64,000 nt of DNA, from NCBI GenBank assembly GCA_965227315.1, contig OZ245737.1, forward strand, positions 2,790,001-2,854,000. Direction: 5' to 3'. Position 1 is the first letter of the stretch, and every line of letters starts with the position of its first letter. Below are positions 47,238 to 55,266 of the stretch, piece by piece. The position numbers were made by a program, and so were the translations under genes. The notes beneath the pieces were generated by a model. That model saw nothing but the letters and a program-made list of their open reading frames with translations. It was not told the origin of the DNA and did no database searches. This stretch comes from JANQHS01 sp965227315. GTDB taxonomy: Bacteria > Bacteroidota > Bacteroidia > Cytophagales > CCMP332.

Positions 47238-48488
47238 TCAGGCTTTTTTTAGAGTAAGCAAGGCCAGTTCCGGCAGGATCCCTAATCTTCCAGGATATCC
47301 GATAAAACCAAAGCCCCGATTAACATAAAGCTGCTGATTCCCTTTTTTGTATAAGCCTGCCCATTGATCGTAAACATATTGTGCCGGGCTCCATCTGAAC
47401 AGATCATTTTCGATTCCCATTTGAAAACCATGGGTATGTCCGGAAAGTGTCAGCTCAATGTCGCTGAACTCGGGGCGGATCTGTGCATCCCAATGGCTGG
47501 GATCATGAGAAAGCAAAACCCGGACATCGGCTTCTGATGAGTTACCGTAGGCCTCTTCAAGGTTACCATATTTTTTGAACCGATGTCGGGCACCCCAGTT
47601 TTCGACACCGATCAGTGAGATTTTTGAATCACCGATCTTTATTTCCCGGTTTTCATTTCTCAAAAGCTCCCAGTTCATATCCTTATGTGCCTGCAGGACC
47701 CCTTCGAAATTTCTTGCTTTGGCTTCTGGAGTATCCCAATCCGAATAATCACCATAGTCATGGTTTCCCAGTACGGAATAGACGCCTAGATCGGATTTGA
47801 TCTTCGCAAAAACCGGCACCCAACCCTTCATTTCTGACGCGAGATTATTGACCAGGTCTCCTGTGAAGAAAACGATATCAGGCTTTCCTTGATTGAATTT
47901 TTCTATACCGGCTTCCACGGCCTTTTTGTTCATGAAACTGCCCGTATGGATATCGCTTAGTTGGCCAATGGTCAGGCCGTCCAGTTGGGAAGGCAAGCCG
48001 GGGATTAAAACTGTTTCCCTTCTCCATCGGTAATCATAGGCTCCATGAATGATTCCGAATGAGAACCCTGCAAAGGGCAGACCTCCCGCCAGAACTCCGG
48101 CTTTTTTGAGAAAGGCTTTTCGGGTGATGGGATCTCCGTCAGAGGAAGGGGAGTGCTGGGGTGTCACTTTGGAAATGATCCAGCGAATTGCCCTTCCAAG
48201 ATCGTCCATCAGGAAAAAGAGAAGCATAGGGATCTTTCCGGCCAGATCCAGAAAAAAGAAAGTCATCATTATGCTTCTTGCAGGACCGCGATACATGGCT
48301 GTGGGCAAATAGGGAAGTGTCCATACAGCGATCATCAGAAAAATGCCCCATGCCCACCAGGCTGTTGCGAGGAATATTTTGGTTCTCCGCGGCGCCTTTC
48401 TTCCCACCTGTCTCAATCCCTGATACAGGTAGAGATGTACTCCTGCCAGGAGTACAAAAAGAAGAAGAACCGTGGAGAACTTAATCAA
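47238..48488 (-). CDS. Metallophosphoesterase (YkuE/YaeI-like)
   Basis: A 416-residue membrane-anchored calcineurin-like phosphoesterase. An N-terminal region of three or four helices (residues ~5-120) is followed by a segment RKAFLKKAGVLAGGLPFAGFSFG near 140-160 and the catalytic domain. The metal ligands are LSDIHTGS, FFTGDLVNN, VLGNHDYGDY, LLSHDPSHWD and LSGHTHGFQMG, in order. YkuE- and YaeI-type enzymes act on lipid substrates such as UDP-diacylglucosamine; the substrate here is unproven. The start appears to be TTG at 48486-48488. It lies 12 bases downstream of the RND pump and is perhaps part of the same transcript. Confidence 0.87.
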   Translation of the reverse strand: MIKFSTVLLLFVLLAGVHLYLYQGLRQVGRKAPRRTKIFLATAWWAWGIFLMIAVWTLPYLPTAMYRGPARSIMMTFFFLDLAGKIPMLLFFLMDDLGRAIRWIISKVTPQHSPSSDGDPITRKAFLKKAGVLAGGLPFAGFSFGIIHGAYDYRWRRETVLIPGLPSQLDGLTIGQLSDIHTGSFMNKKAVEAGIEKFNQGKPDIVFFTGDLVNNLASEMKGWVPVFAKIKSDLGVYSVLGNHDYGDYSDWDTPEAKARNFEGVLQAHKDMNWELLRNENREIKIGDSKISLIGVENWGARHRFKKYGNLEEAYGNSSEADVRVLLSHDPSHWDAQIRPEFSDIELTLSGHTHGFQMGIENDLFRWSPAQYVYDQWAGLYKKGNQQLYVNRGFGFIGYPGRLGILPELALLTLKKA

Positions 48489-48500
48489 TATCGAACCTTA

Positions 48501-51500
48501 CTAAATAGATGGTTTCCCTGTAATTGCCCATTTGATGTTATTGGCGATCAGGTACATTACAGGTACGATCACCAAGGTAAGGAAGGTGGCAAATGTCAGA
48601 CCGAAAATAATGGTCCAAGACATTGGTCCCCAGAAGATCACGTTGTCTCCCCCAAGGAAGAAATCACCCTGATACCTGGCAAAGAATCCCAGGAAGTCGA
48701 TATTCAATCCAACGGCAAGAGGAAGAAGTCCCAGAACCGTAGTGATTGCTGTGAGCAATACGGGTCTTAGCCTGGTCTTTCCTGCTTCGATGATTGCCGA
48801 CTGGACCAATCTTTTCGTTGGCCTTTCTCCTTCAGGAAGGTTTATCGCTTTCCTTTTCTTGATCAGCTCTATAAAATCGATCAGTACAATGGCATTGTTC
48901 ACCACAATACCGGCGAGTGAAATAATACCGATCATGGTCATCATGATCACGAAGTCCATCCTAAAGAACACCAGGCCAAGGAATACACCGATGGTGCTGA
49001 ATACCACGGAAGACATGATCACAAAAGGTGCGCTGACCTTATTGAATTGTGAAACAATGATCAGGAAAATGGTAAAAACGGCGATCATCAGGGCCTTGGT
49101 CAGGAAGGCCATGTTCTCGGCCTGTTGTTCCTGTTCCCCTGTAAACTTGATCTCATAACCATAGGGTAAGGACATGTTTTTCACCAACTCCTTGATCTGA
49201 TCATTGATCAAATTGGCATTGTATCCATCCAGTACGTTCGAACTTAGGGTCAATACCCTGTTGAGGTCTTTTCTATGTATTGACCCATATGTAGAACTGT
49301 AGCGGACATCTGCTACCGAAGCGATCGGGATCTGTACGATTCGCCCGTTTACCTGGTTCCTGTATGTGATTTCCTTGTTCATCAAAGCCTGAAGATCATA
49401 GCGATATTTATCATCCAGCCTTAGCTGAATTTTGTAATCATCTTCCCCGAGCTTGTATTTGGATATTTCCTTTCCAAACAATGCTGTTCTCAACTCTCCG
49501 GCGATGGAAGAGGTCGAGAGGCCAAACCTTCTGGCTTTTTCCCGATCAATATCTACAAGGAGTTCCGGCTTACCGGCTTCCAGGTCACTTCTCAACCTTT
49601 CTATTCCCTGGATCCCGGCTTCAGAAATTCTGTTTTTGAGATCGGTGGCAATTTCGTTGAGCACCAGGAAGTCCTCTCCGATGATCTCAACATTTACAGG
49701 TTTTCCCGCCGGGGGACCGGCAGGATCCTTGTCCACCGTCACAATTACCCCCGGATATTCACCCAATTCTTCCCGGAGTTCATTCATGATGGTGGTCGTA
49801 TTCATGCCACCGCGGTATTTAAATTCCACAAAGTTGATGGTGATCCTGGCTTTGTTGGGGGTATCGGTCGAGCCCATCGAGCTCGGATCATTGGGGTCAG
49901 CTGTACCCTGTCCAACATTTGAGATAACGGATTCCACTATGTTTTCATAAGGCTCCAGGAACGCGATGACCTTCTCTTCCATTTTTTTCGAAAAGTCATT
50001 GGTGACTTCGATATCGGTTCCAACCGGGTATTCGATGAAGATGTTCAAATACTTGGGCTGGTTGATCGGAAAGAAAATGACATTGGGGGCAAAAATCACC
50101 AACAAGGCAAATGAGAAGAACAATGCCATGACAGTACCCCCGAAGAACCAGTAGGGTCTGTTTTTGGTGACAGCAAACCTCAGTGTGCGCACATAGATCC
50201 TCTCAAGCCAAGGTAAAAAGACCGACTGAAATTTCTCTGCAGCAGGTGTGAGAACGAATACATTCAGGGGCAACAGGACACCAAAGAGTATAAGCAGGTT
50301 TCCTATCCAAAGTCCCCCGGCACCACCAAAATAGCTTCCAGCTGCAAGAAGTACCCCCAGGGTAAATAGCACTATGGAATTCCTTCTCGATTTTTTTCGG
50401 TTAACTCCTTTATGTCCCTTGATCCTCATGAACTGGGCGATGAAAACAGGGTTGATCACCAGGGCGACGAACAGTGATGAGCCCAGGGTGATGATCAATG
50501 TTAAAGGCAGGTACATCATGAATTCGCCCATGATACCGGGCCAAAACGCCAGTGGAAAGAAGGCTGCGAGCGTTGTGGCTGTGGAAGAAATAATCGGCAT
50601 GGCAACCTCTCCAACTCCTTTCTTGGCAGCCTCCATGGCAGGATATCCTTCCTCCATTAATCGATATACATTTTCCACGACCACGATTCCGTTATCCACA
50701 AGCATACCAAGTGCCATGATCAAAGAGAAAAGCACGATCATATTGATATTGATGCCGACAGCACCAAGGATCAGGAAGGCGGTAAACATGGACAGCGGAA
50801 TTGCCAATCCCACGAATAGCGAGTTCCTGGTGCCCAGGAAGAATAGCAGCACTGCCACAACCAGGATCACACCTGAAATGATCGAGTTTTCAAGTTCGCT
50901 TACCTGATTTCGGGTTTGAAGACTTTGGTCATTGGTTACGGTGACCACCAGATCATCCGGAAGAAGTTCGTTTTCTGCCTTTTCCAGAACTGCAAATATC
51001 TTGTCGGTGGCGAGAAGAAGGTTTTTTCCACTTCTTTTTACCACATCGATCATCACAACGGGTTCTGAACCAAGCCTGGCATAATTGGCCTTTTCTACAT
51101 AGTCAAACTCCACTCGGGCGATATCCCTGAGGTAAACGATGTTTCCCTTTTCGTGCTTCACCACCACATTCATCAGTTGGTATGGATCTTTGTACTCGCC
51201 CACGACCCTGATCGTCCTTCGAACTCCATCTGTCAGTATATTGCCGCCCGACATGGTCAGGTTTTCAGCTCTTACCGCGTTTTCAATGTCGGAGAAGCTT
51301 ATTTTCCTGGCTTCCATCTCATAGGGGTTGACCTTGATTTTCACTTCCTTGTCATCAACACCTCTGATCTCCACTTTTGAGACTTCAGATATTTTTTCAA
51401 TCTCATCTTCCAGGTATTCCGCATACTCCTTCAATTCATCCACGCTGTAATTACCGGCAAGGTTGATATTGAGGATGGGAAACTCGGAGAAGTCCATCTC

Positions 51501-51917
51501 GAAAACATTGGGTTCGTTTTCCAGATCTGTTGGAAGCTCGTTTTTTGCTTTGTCTACGGCGTCCTTGGCCTTCTGAAGAGCATCTTCGGATTCCATATCA
51601 GCCCTGAATGTGGCGATGATGGTGCTATAGTCCTGAACAGAGTTCGATGTGATCTCTTCCACATCGGAGATCGTATTCAGTTCTTTTTCGATGGGTCTCG
51701 AAATGAGACTTTCCATATCTTCCGGTGAGTTTCCGGGATATGCAACTCCTATATAGATCTTTGGCTCTTCGACTTCCGGGAAGTTCTCTTTCGGAAGCGT
51801 GACATAGGAGAACACTCCCATCATGACCAAAATGAAGGTCAGGACAAATACGGAGGTTTTATTGTCTAACGAAAAAGAACTTAACCAAAACTCTTTTTCA
51901 ACCTTTTGCTTCTCCAT
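48501..51917 (-). CDS. RND efflux permease (HAE1/AcrB-type)
   Basis: A 1138-residue inner-membrane pump of the hydrophobe/amphiphile efflux family. The N-terminus VLTFILVMMGVFSYVTLPKENFPEVE is typical; the two large periplasmic domains and twelve helices follow. In helix 4 the proton-relay motif reads GMLVDNGIVVVENV, so the first Asp is kept and the second Asp of AcrB (D408) is Asn. A Gly/Arg-rich cytoplasmic insert between helix pairs (KGHKGVNRKKSRRN) is larger than in AcrB. It forms a tripartite pump with the adaptor and TolC proteins that follow. Drugs, fatty acids or other lipophilic compounds are likely substrates. Confidence 0.92.
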   Translation of the reverse strand: MEKQKVEKEFWLSSFSLDNKTSVFVLTFILVMMGVFSYVTLPKENFPEVEEPKIYIGVAYPGNSPEDMESLISRPIEKELNTISDVEEITSNSVQDYSTIIATFRADMESEDALQKAKDAVDKAKNELPTDLENEPNVFEMDFSEFPILNINLAGNYSVDELKEYAEYLEDEIEKISEVSKVEIRGVDDKEVKIKVNPYEMEARKISFSDIENAVRAENLTMSGGNILTDGVRRTIRVVGEYKDPYQLMNVVVKHEKGNIVYLRDIARVEFDYVEKANYARLGSEPVVMIDVVKRSGKNLLLATDKIFAVLEKAENELLPDDLVVTVTNDQSLQTRNQVSELENSIISGVILVVAVLLFFLGTRNSLFVGLAIPLSMFTAFLILGAVGININMIVLFSLIMALGMLVDNGIVVVENVYRLMEEGYPAMEAAKKGVGEVAMPIISSTATTLAAFFPLAFWPGIMGEFMMYLPLTLIITLGSSLFVALVINPVFIAQFMRIKGHKGVNRKKSRRNSIVLFTLGVLLAAGSYFGGAGGLWIGNLLILFGVLLPLNVFVLTPAAEKFQSVFLPWLERIYVRTLRFAVTKNRPYWFFGGTVMALFFSFALLVIFAPNVIFFPINQPKYLNIFIEYPVGTDIEVTNDFSKKMEEKVIAFLEPYENIVESVISNVGQGTADPNDPSSMGSTDTPNKARITINFVEFKYRGGMNTTTIMNELREELGEYPGVIVTVDKDPAGPPAGKPVNVEIIGEDFLVLNEIATDLKNRISEAGIQGIERLRSDLEAGKPELLVDIDREKARRFGLSTSSIAGELRTALFGKEISKYKLGEDDYKIQLRLDDKYRYDLQALMNKEITYRNQVNGRIVQIPIASVADVRYSSTYGSIHRKDLNRVLTLSSNVLDGYNANLINDQIKELVKNMSLPYGYEIKFTGEQEQQAENMAFLTKALMIAVFTIFLIIVSQFNKVSAPFVIMSSVVFSTIGVFLGLVFFRMDFVIMMTMIGIISLAGIVVNNAIVLIDFIELIKKRKAINLPEGERPTKRLVQSAIIEAGKTRLRPVLLTAITTVLGLLPLAVGLNIDFLGFFARYQGDFFLGGDNVIFWGPMSWTIIFGLTFATFLTLVIVPVMYLIANNIKWAITGKPSI

Positions 51918-51921
51918 GATT

Positions 51922-53085
51922 TTATGATTTTGCTAGGTCAGCTGTTTTTAAATACGATCCCTTGCTCACATCCCTGTAACCTTCAAGTATGATATTTTCA
52001 TCCCCGGTCAGGCCTGACGAGATCTCGGTCTTTCCTCTATAAGACTTTCCCGTGGCTACGTATTTCTTTTCGGCGACCATGGAATTACTTTCCATTTGAG
52101 CCACATAAATGAAATTGCCGAGATTATCGAATTGGATGATCTTGGTTGGTACGGTCATGGCCTTATCGTTTTTGTAATCGGTCAGTGTGACGATTGAAAC
52201 CTGGTTTGCTCTTGCCAGACTAACATTGTCTGGTATATCAACCTCGATGGTGAAGGTTCTGTTTTCTTCGTTGATCACTCTGCCGATTGAACTGATATTG
52301 GAATTTGTCTTTACCTCAACAGAAGGCACATAAATACTGGCCGAATCTCCAATTTGGAACTTGCCAACGTAGGATTCCGAAACATTGGCTTTGATGTACA
52401 TGGCACTGGTCCCAACTACCCTGAACAGGGGCATTCCCATTGAGACAGACTCTCCCAATTTGAGATTCAGGTCATTGATCTGACCGTCACCCGGAGCCCT
52501 GACAATGTAGTCGGCCAATTGAGCCTGCATGACCTTTAGTCTCTTTTCGAGAGTTTCCTTGTTGTTCTTTGATTGCAGATACTGGACTTCTGTTCCGATA
52601 TTCTGGTCCCAAAGCTTTTTCTGCTTTTCGTACAAGGTGGTGGCCAACTCTAATTGTGCTTCCAGTTCCTCGATGGAGTTTCTGAGTATGGAGGCATCAA
52701 TTGTCATGATGATATCGCCCTTTTTCACATTCCGGCCATTGTCTGACTTGATGGAATTGATAGATCCCATGACCTTGCTGCTCACAAGTACATTATTCTT
52801 GGATGCCACGGAGCCCCTGACATCGATCTTATGAACAAAGGTGCCGTTGCTCGGTTTTCCGACGGTGACCAAGGTGGAATTCCTTTGATTCAGGAAGTAC
52901 ATAGAGTCCTGTTCAAGAATTTCCTTTTCCAGCTCAGCAATATGGCCCTGGATCTTGACCGCCTCCTCTCTCAAGGAAGCCAGTTCTTGTTTTTTTGCTT
53001 CCAGTTCGTCCGGCTTTTCGCAGGATACAATTCCCAATGCGAAAGGGAGGAACAGTACTACTAGGATTTGATTTTTCACGTTCAT
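51922..53085 (-). CDS. RND efflux periplasmic adaptor (HlyD family)
   Basis: A 387-residue membrane-fusion lipoprotein. The signal ends GIVSCEKP (Cys about 20). A coiled coil of ~100 residues follows the first lipoyl half (KSDNGRNVKKGDIIMTIDAS), and the second lipoyl half is IVRAPGDGQINDLNLKLGESV. Then come the beta-barrel and membrane-proximal domains. It links the permease to TolC. The ATG at 53085 is chosen because the signal starts there; a TTG at 53097 only overlaps the TolC gene. Confidence 0.9.
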   Translation of the reverse strand: MNVKNQILVVLFLPFALGIVSCEKPDELEAKKQELASLREEAVKIQGHIAELEKEILEQDSMYFLNQRNSTLVTVGKPSNGTFVHKIDVRGSVASKNNVLVSSKVMGSINSIKSDNGRNVKKGDIIMTIDASILRNSIEELEAQLELATTLYEKQKKLWDQNIGTEVQYLQSKNNKETLEKRLKVMQAQLADYIVRAPGDGQINDLNLKLGESVSMGMPLFRVVGTSAMYIKANVSESYVGKFQIGDSASIYVPSVEVKTNSNISSIGRVINEENRTFTIEVDIPDNVSLARANQVSIVTLTDYKNDKAMTVPTKIIQFDNLGNFIYVAQMESNSMVAEKKYVATGKSYRGKTEISSGLTGDENIILEGYRDVSKGSYLKTADLAKS

Positions 53086-53093
53086 CTCTTTGT

Positions 53094-54473
53094 TCAATTA
53101 TTATAATCTAGGTGTCCTAAGGATTTTTCTAATGTTATTTTCGCCACTATGGCATTGTAAAGGGCGTCGTAATAAGTCGCCTGAGCAGAGACATAAGAGT
53201 CGTCTGCATTGATCAGGTCGATGTTAGAACCGACGCCTTCCTGAAACTTGGTTCTGGTGATATCAAATACCTCCTTGGCCAATTCCATATTTTGTTTTTG
53301 AACATCCAATTGATCCAGACTGGCCAACAATGCATCATTGCTGCTTTGGATCTCTGTATTGATGCTGTTTTCCAACATGTCGAACCGATTCTTGATTTTG
53401 CTCAATTCAATTTTGGATTGTTGGATCTTGTAATGTTTTCTCATCCCATCGAAAATCGGAATGGACAACTGCAATCCGACGAAACCATAATTCAGCCAGC
53501 GATCATCAAAGTCGAATATCTCGTCAGCCGAATTTGTCATGGTATTCCATCCGTACCGGCCAATGGCATAGAGATTCGGATAGTATTGCATTTTCACATT
53601 CTTGATATCCAATTCCTGTAGACCTTCTCCCGTCTGAAGTATAGAATACTCGATCCTTTGTTCCGGAGAGAAACCGGAAGTCTGGGGAGACTCCTTGAGA
53701 ATCTCCTCAACTCCGTCGAGTTGCCCTGTTATATTAATCTCGTTGCTTACCGGCATTCCCATTTGGAATTTTAGGAGTTGCTCACTGATGGCCAACGCCC
53801 TTTGGTTTACCATTTTGCTCGCCACCAGGTTGTTGTAGTTCACCTTTATCCTGGAGACATCGATTTTTTCGGCGAAACCTGCCTCTTGCATGGCCTCTGT
53901 TTCTTTGAGAAGGTTCTCCAACCGCTCAATATTGCTGTCAAGCGCTTTTAATTTCTCCCGGTTGATCAACACCAGATAGTAAGCCTTGTAGATCGCATCC
54001 ACCACGTCTATTCTTGTCTTGATGTATTCTTTGGTTGATAGGTCTCTATAGGTCCTTGAAGCCTGGAGGGCCACGAAGTACGAACCATCAAAAAGAAGCT
54101 GGCTGGCCTGAAAGAAGGCATCGCCGTCGTACTTGGTTCCGAATGCCAATTGAACTTCCGCGTCGGAGGGGATGGTTGTGTCTCCGGGAGCAGCAAAGGT
54201 CGAAGCCGGCAAAAGCGATTTCCTCAGTTCAAAATTGTAATTGAGGAAGAACTTACCGTCGATCTGGGGTAATCCGCTTGCACGGATCTCGCCGATCTGG
54301 GCTCCGGCCTTCTGGATATCCAAATTGGAGTTCAGAAGGTTCTGATTATGCTCAACCGCATATTGCAGACATTCTTCGATTCCGTAATTGGTTAAGGAGA
54401 GATCCTGAGCCTTCAGGTTCGCCCATATAAAAAGAAGAGTGATGATTAATGGAATGCTAGGCAGCTTTTTCAT
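53094..54473 (-). CDS. TolC family outer-membrane efflux protein
   Basis: A 459-residue outer-membrane factor with a signal MKKLPSIPLIITLLFIWANLKAQ and two repeats of the TolC helical hairpin: the first begins LTNYGIEECLQYAVEHNQNLLNS, the second about residue 250. The C-terminal SNIDLINADDSYVSAQATYYDALYNAIVAKITLEKSLG is typical for the family (quoted in part). It closes the tripartite pump with the adjacent adaptor and permease. An ATG three codons upstream (54482) is possible; either overlaps the tetR stop. Confidence 0.9.
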   Translation of the reverse strand: MKKLPSIPLIITLLFIWANLKAQDLSLTNYGIEECLQYAVEHNQNLLNSNLDIQKAGAQIGEIRASGLPQIDGKFFLNYNFELRKSLLPASTFAAPGDTTIPSDAEVQLAFGTKYDGDAFFQASQLLFDGSYFVALQASRTYRDLSTKEYIKTRIDVVDAIYKAYYLVLINREKLKALDSNIERLENLLKETEAMQEAGFAEKIDVSRIKVNYNNLVASKMVNQRALAISEQLLKFQMGMPVSNEINITGQLDGVEEILKESPQTSGFSPEQRIEYSILQTGEGLQELDIKNVKMQYYPNLYAIGRYGWNTMTNSADEIFDFDDRWLNYGFVGLQLSIPIFDGMRKHYKIQQSKIELSKIKNRFDMLENSINTEIQSSNDALLASLDQLDVQKQNMELAKEVFDITRTKFQEGVGSNIDLINADDSYVSAQATYYDALYNAIVAKITLEKSLGHLDYNN

Positions 54474-55089
54474 TGGTTCCATTGTTTAGTTTTTCAAAAT
54501 ATTTTTTAACGAGTTTATATCCGCTTTCCGATACGATACCATATAAATAGTGGTCAAAGAACTGGACCTGGATATCCCATAAATTGAATTGGTTGGTTGG
54601 AAATACATCGATGTTGAATGCTAATTCGGCTTCCTGTACTCTGAGTTTTGAGATAATTTCCGTATCGACCTCCGGTCTATAGAGCCCCAATTTTTTTCCC
54701 TTTTCAATATTTTCCTTTACCGATGAAAGGACGCATTTGTCCATATAATCGGAGAAGATCTTCATCGCATTGGGGTGATATCTTTTCAACTCAAAGAGGA
54801 GAGAAGGATTCATGGTATGAAAGGTCTTCCGGATCAGGATAGAGATCTGAACCAATTCGTCAATTGGATCCTTGGCTCCGGACTGGATATTGTCCAGGAT
54901 CTCCTGTTCCTTATCCATATGCTCGCGAGCGATGATACAGACGATCTCATCCTTATCCTTATAGTACTGATAGATGGTTTTTTTTGAAATGCCGAGCTCT
55001 CTGGCGATATCATCCATCGTCACGCTTTTTATACCGTATCGGTAAAATAGCCCTTTAGAAACCTCTGTTATCCTATTTTGTATCTCCAT
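54457..55089 (-). CDS. TetR/AcrR family repressor of the efflux operon
   Basis: A 210-residue regulator. The helix-turn-helix is ITEVSKGLFYRYGIKSVTM followed by DDIARELGISKKTIYQYYKDKDEIV, the TetR signature (quoted in two parts). The C-terminal ligand-binding part is helical and not conserved. It is the first gene of a four-gene operon tetR-tolC-adaptor-pump, and it lies next to a long dyad (55102-55143), which suggests that it represses its own operon until a pump substrate binds. Confidence 0.92.
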   Translation of the reverse strand: MEIQNRITEVSKGLFYRYGIKSVTMDDIARELGISKKTIYQYYKDKDEIVCIIAREHMDKEQEILDNIQSGAKDPIDELVQISILIRKTFHTMNPSLLFELKRYHPNAMKIFSDYMDKCVLSSVKENIEKGKKLGLYRPEVDTEIISKLRVQEAELAFNIDVFPTNQFNLWDIQVQFFDHYLYGIVSESGYKLVKKYFEKLNNGTNEKAA

Positions 55090-55099
55090 AAAATCGCGA

Positions 55100-55143
55100 C
55101 AAAACTATGGAAACTATTTTCATGATTGCAGTTTCCTTAGTTT
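55100..55143. promoter_or_regulatory. TetR-family operator over the efflux operon promoter
   Basis: AAACTATGGAAACT (55102-55115) and AGTTTCCTTAGTTT (55130-55143) are reverse complements with one mismatch in 14 positions, separated by 14 bases. The left arm overlaps CAAAACTA (55100-55107), which is TAGTTTTG, a -7 element, on the minus strand 11 bases upstream of the tetR ATG. Repressor bound here would cover the promoter. Confidence 0.75.
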
Positions 55144-55266
55144 TTTTTATTAATCTTTTGTGCGCGGGGTTACGAATCTGTCTCAGGGTATTAACCTTGA
55201 TAAACGGTTTTGGTTTTCCCTGAAGTTTGCTGCTTAAACTCTATTTTTGCGGCAAAACAAAAGGCC

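Noticed and set aside
55210..55266. Upstream ATG of purL
   Set aside because: It lies before a -7-like element and adds residues not seen in PurL; the GTG at 55267 fits the family.
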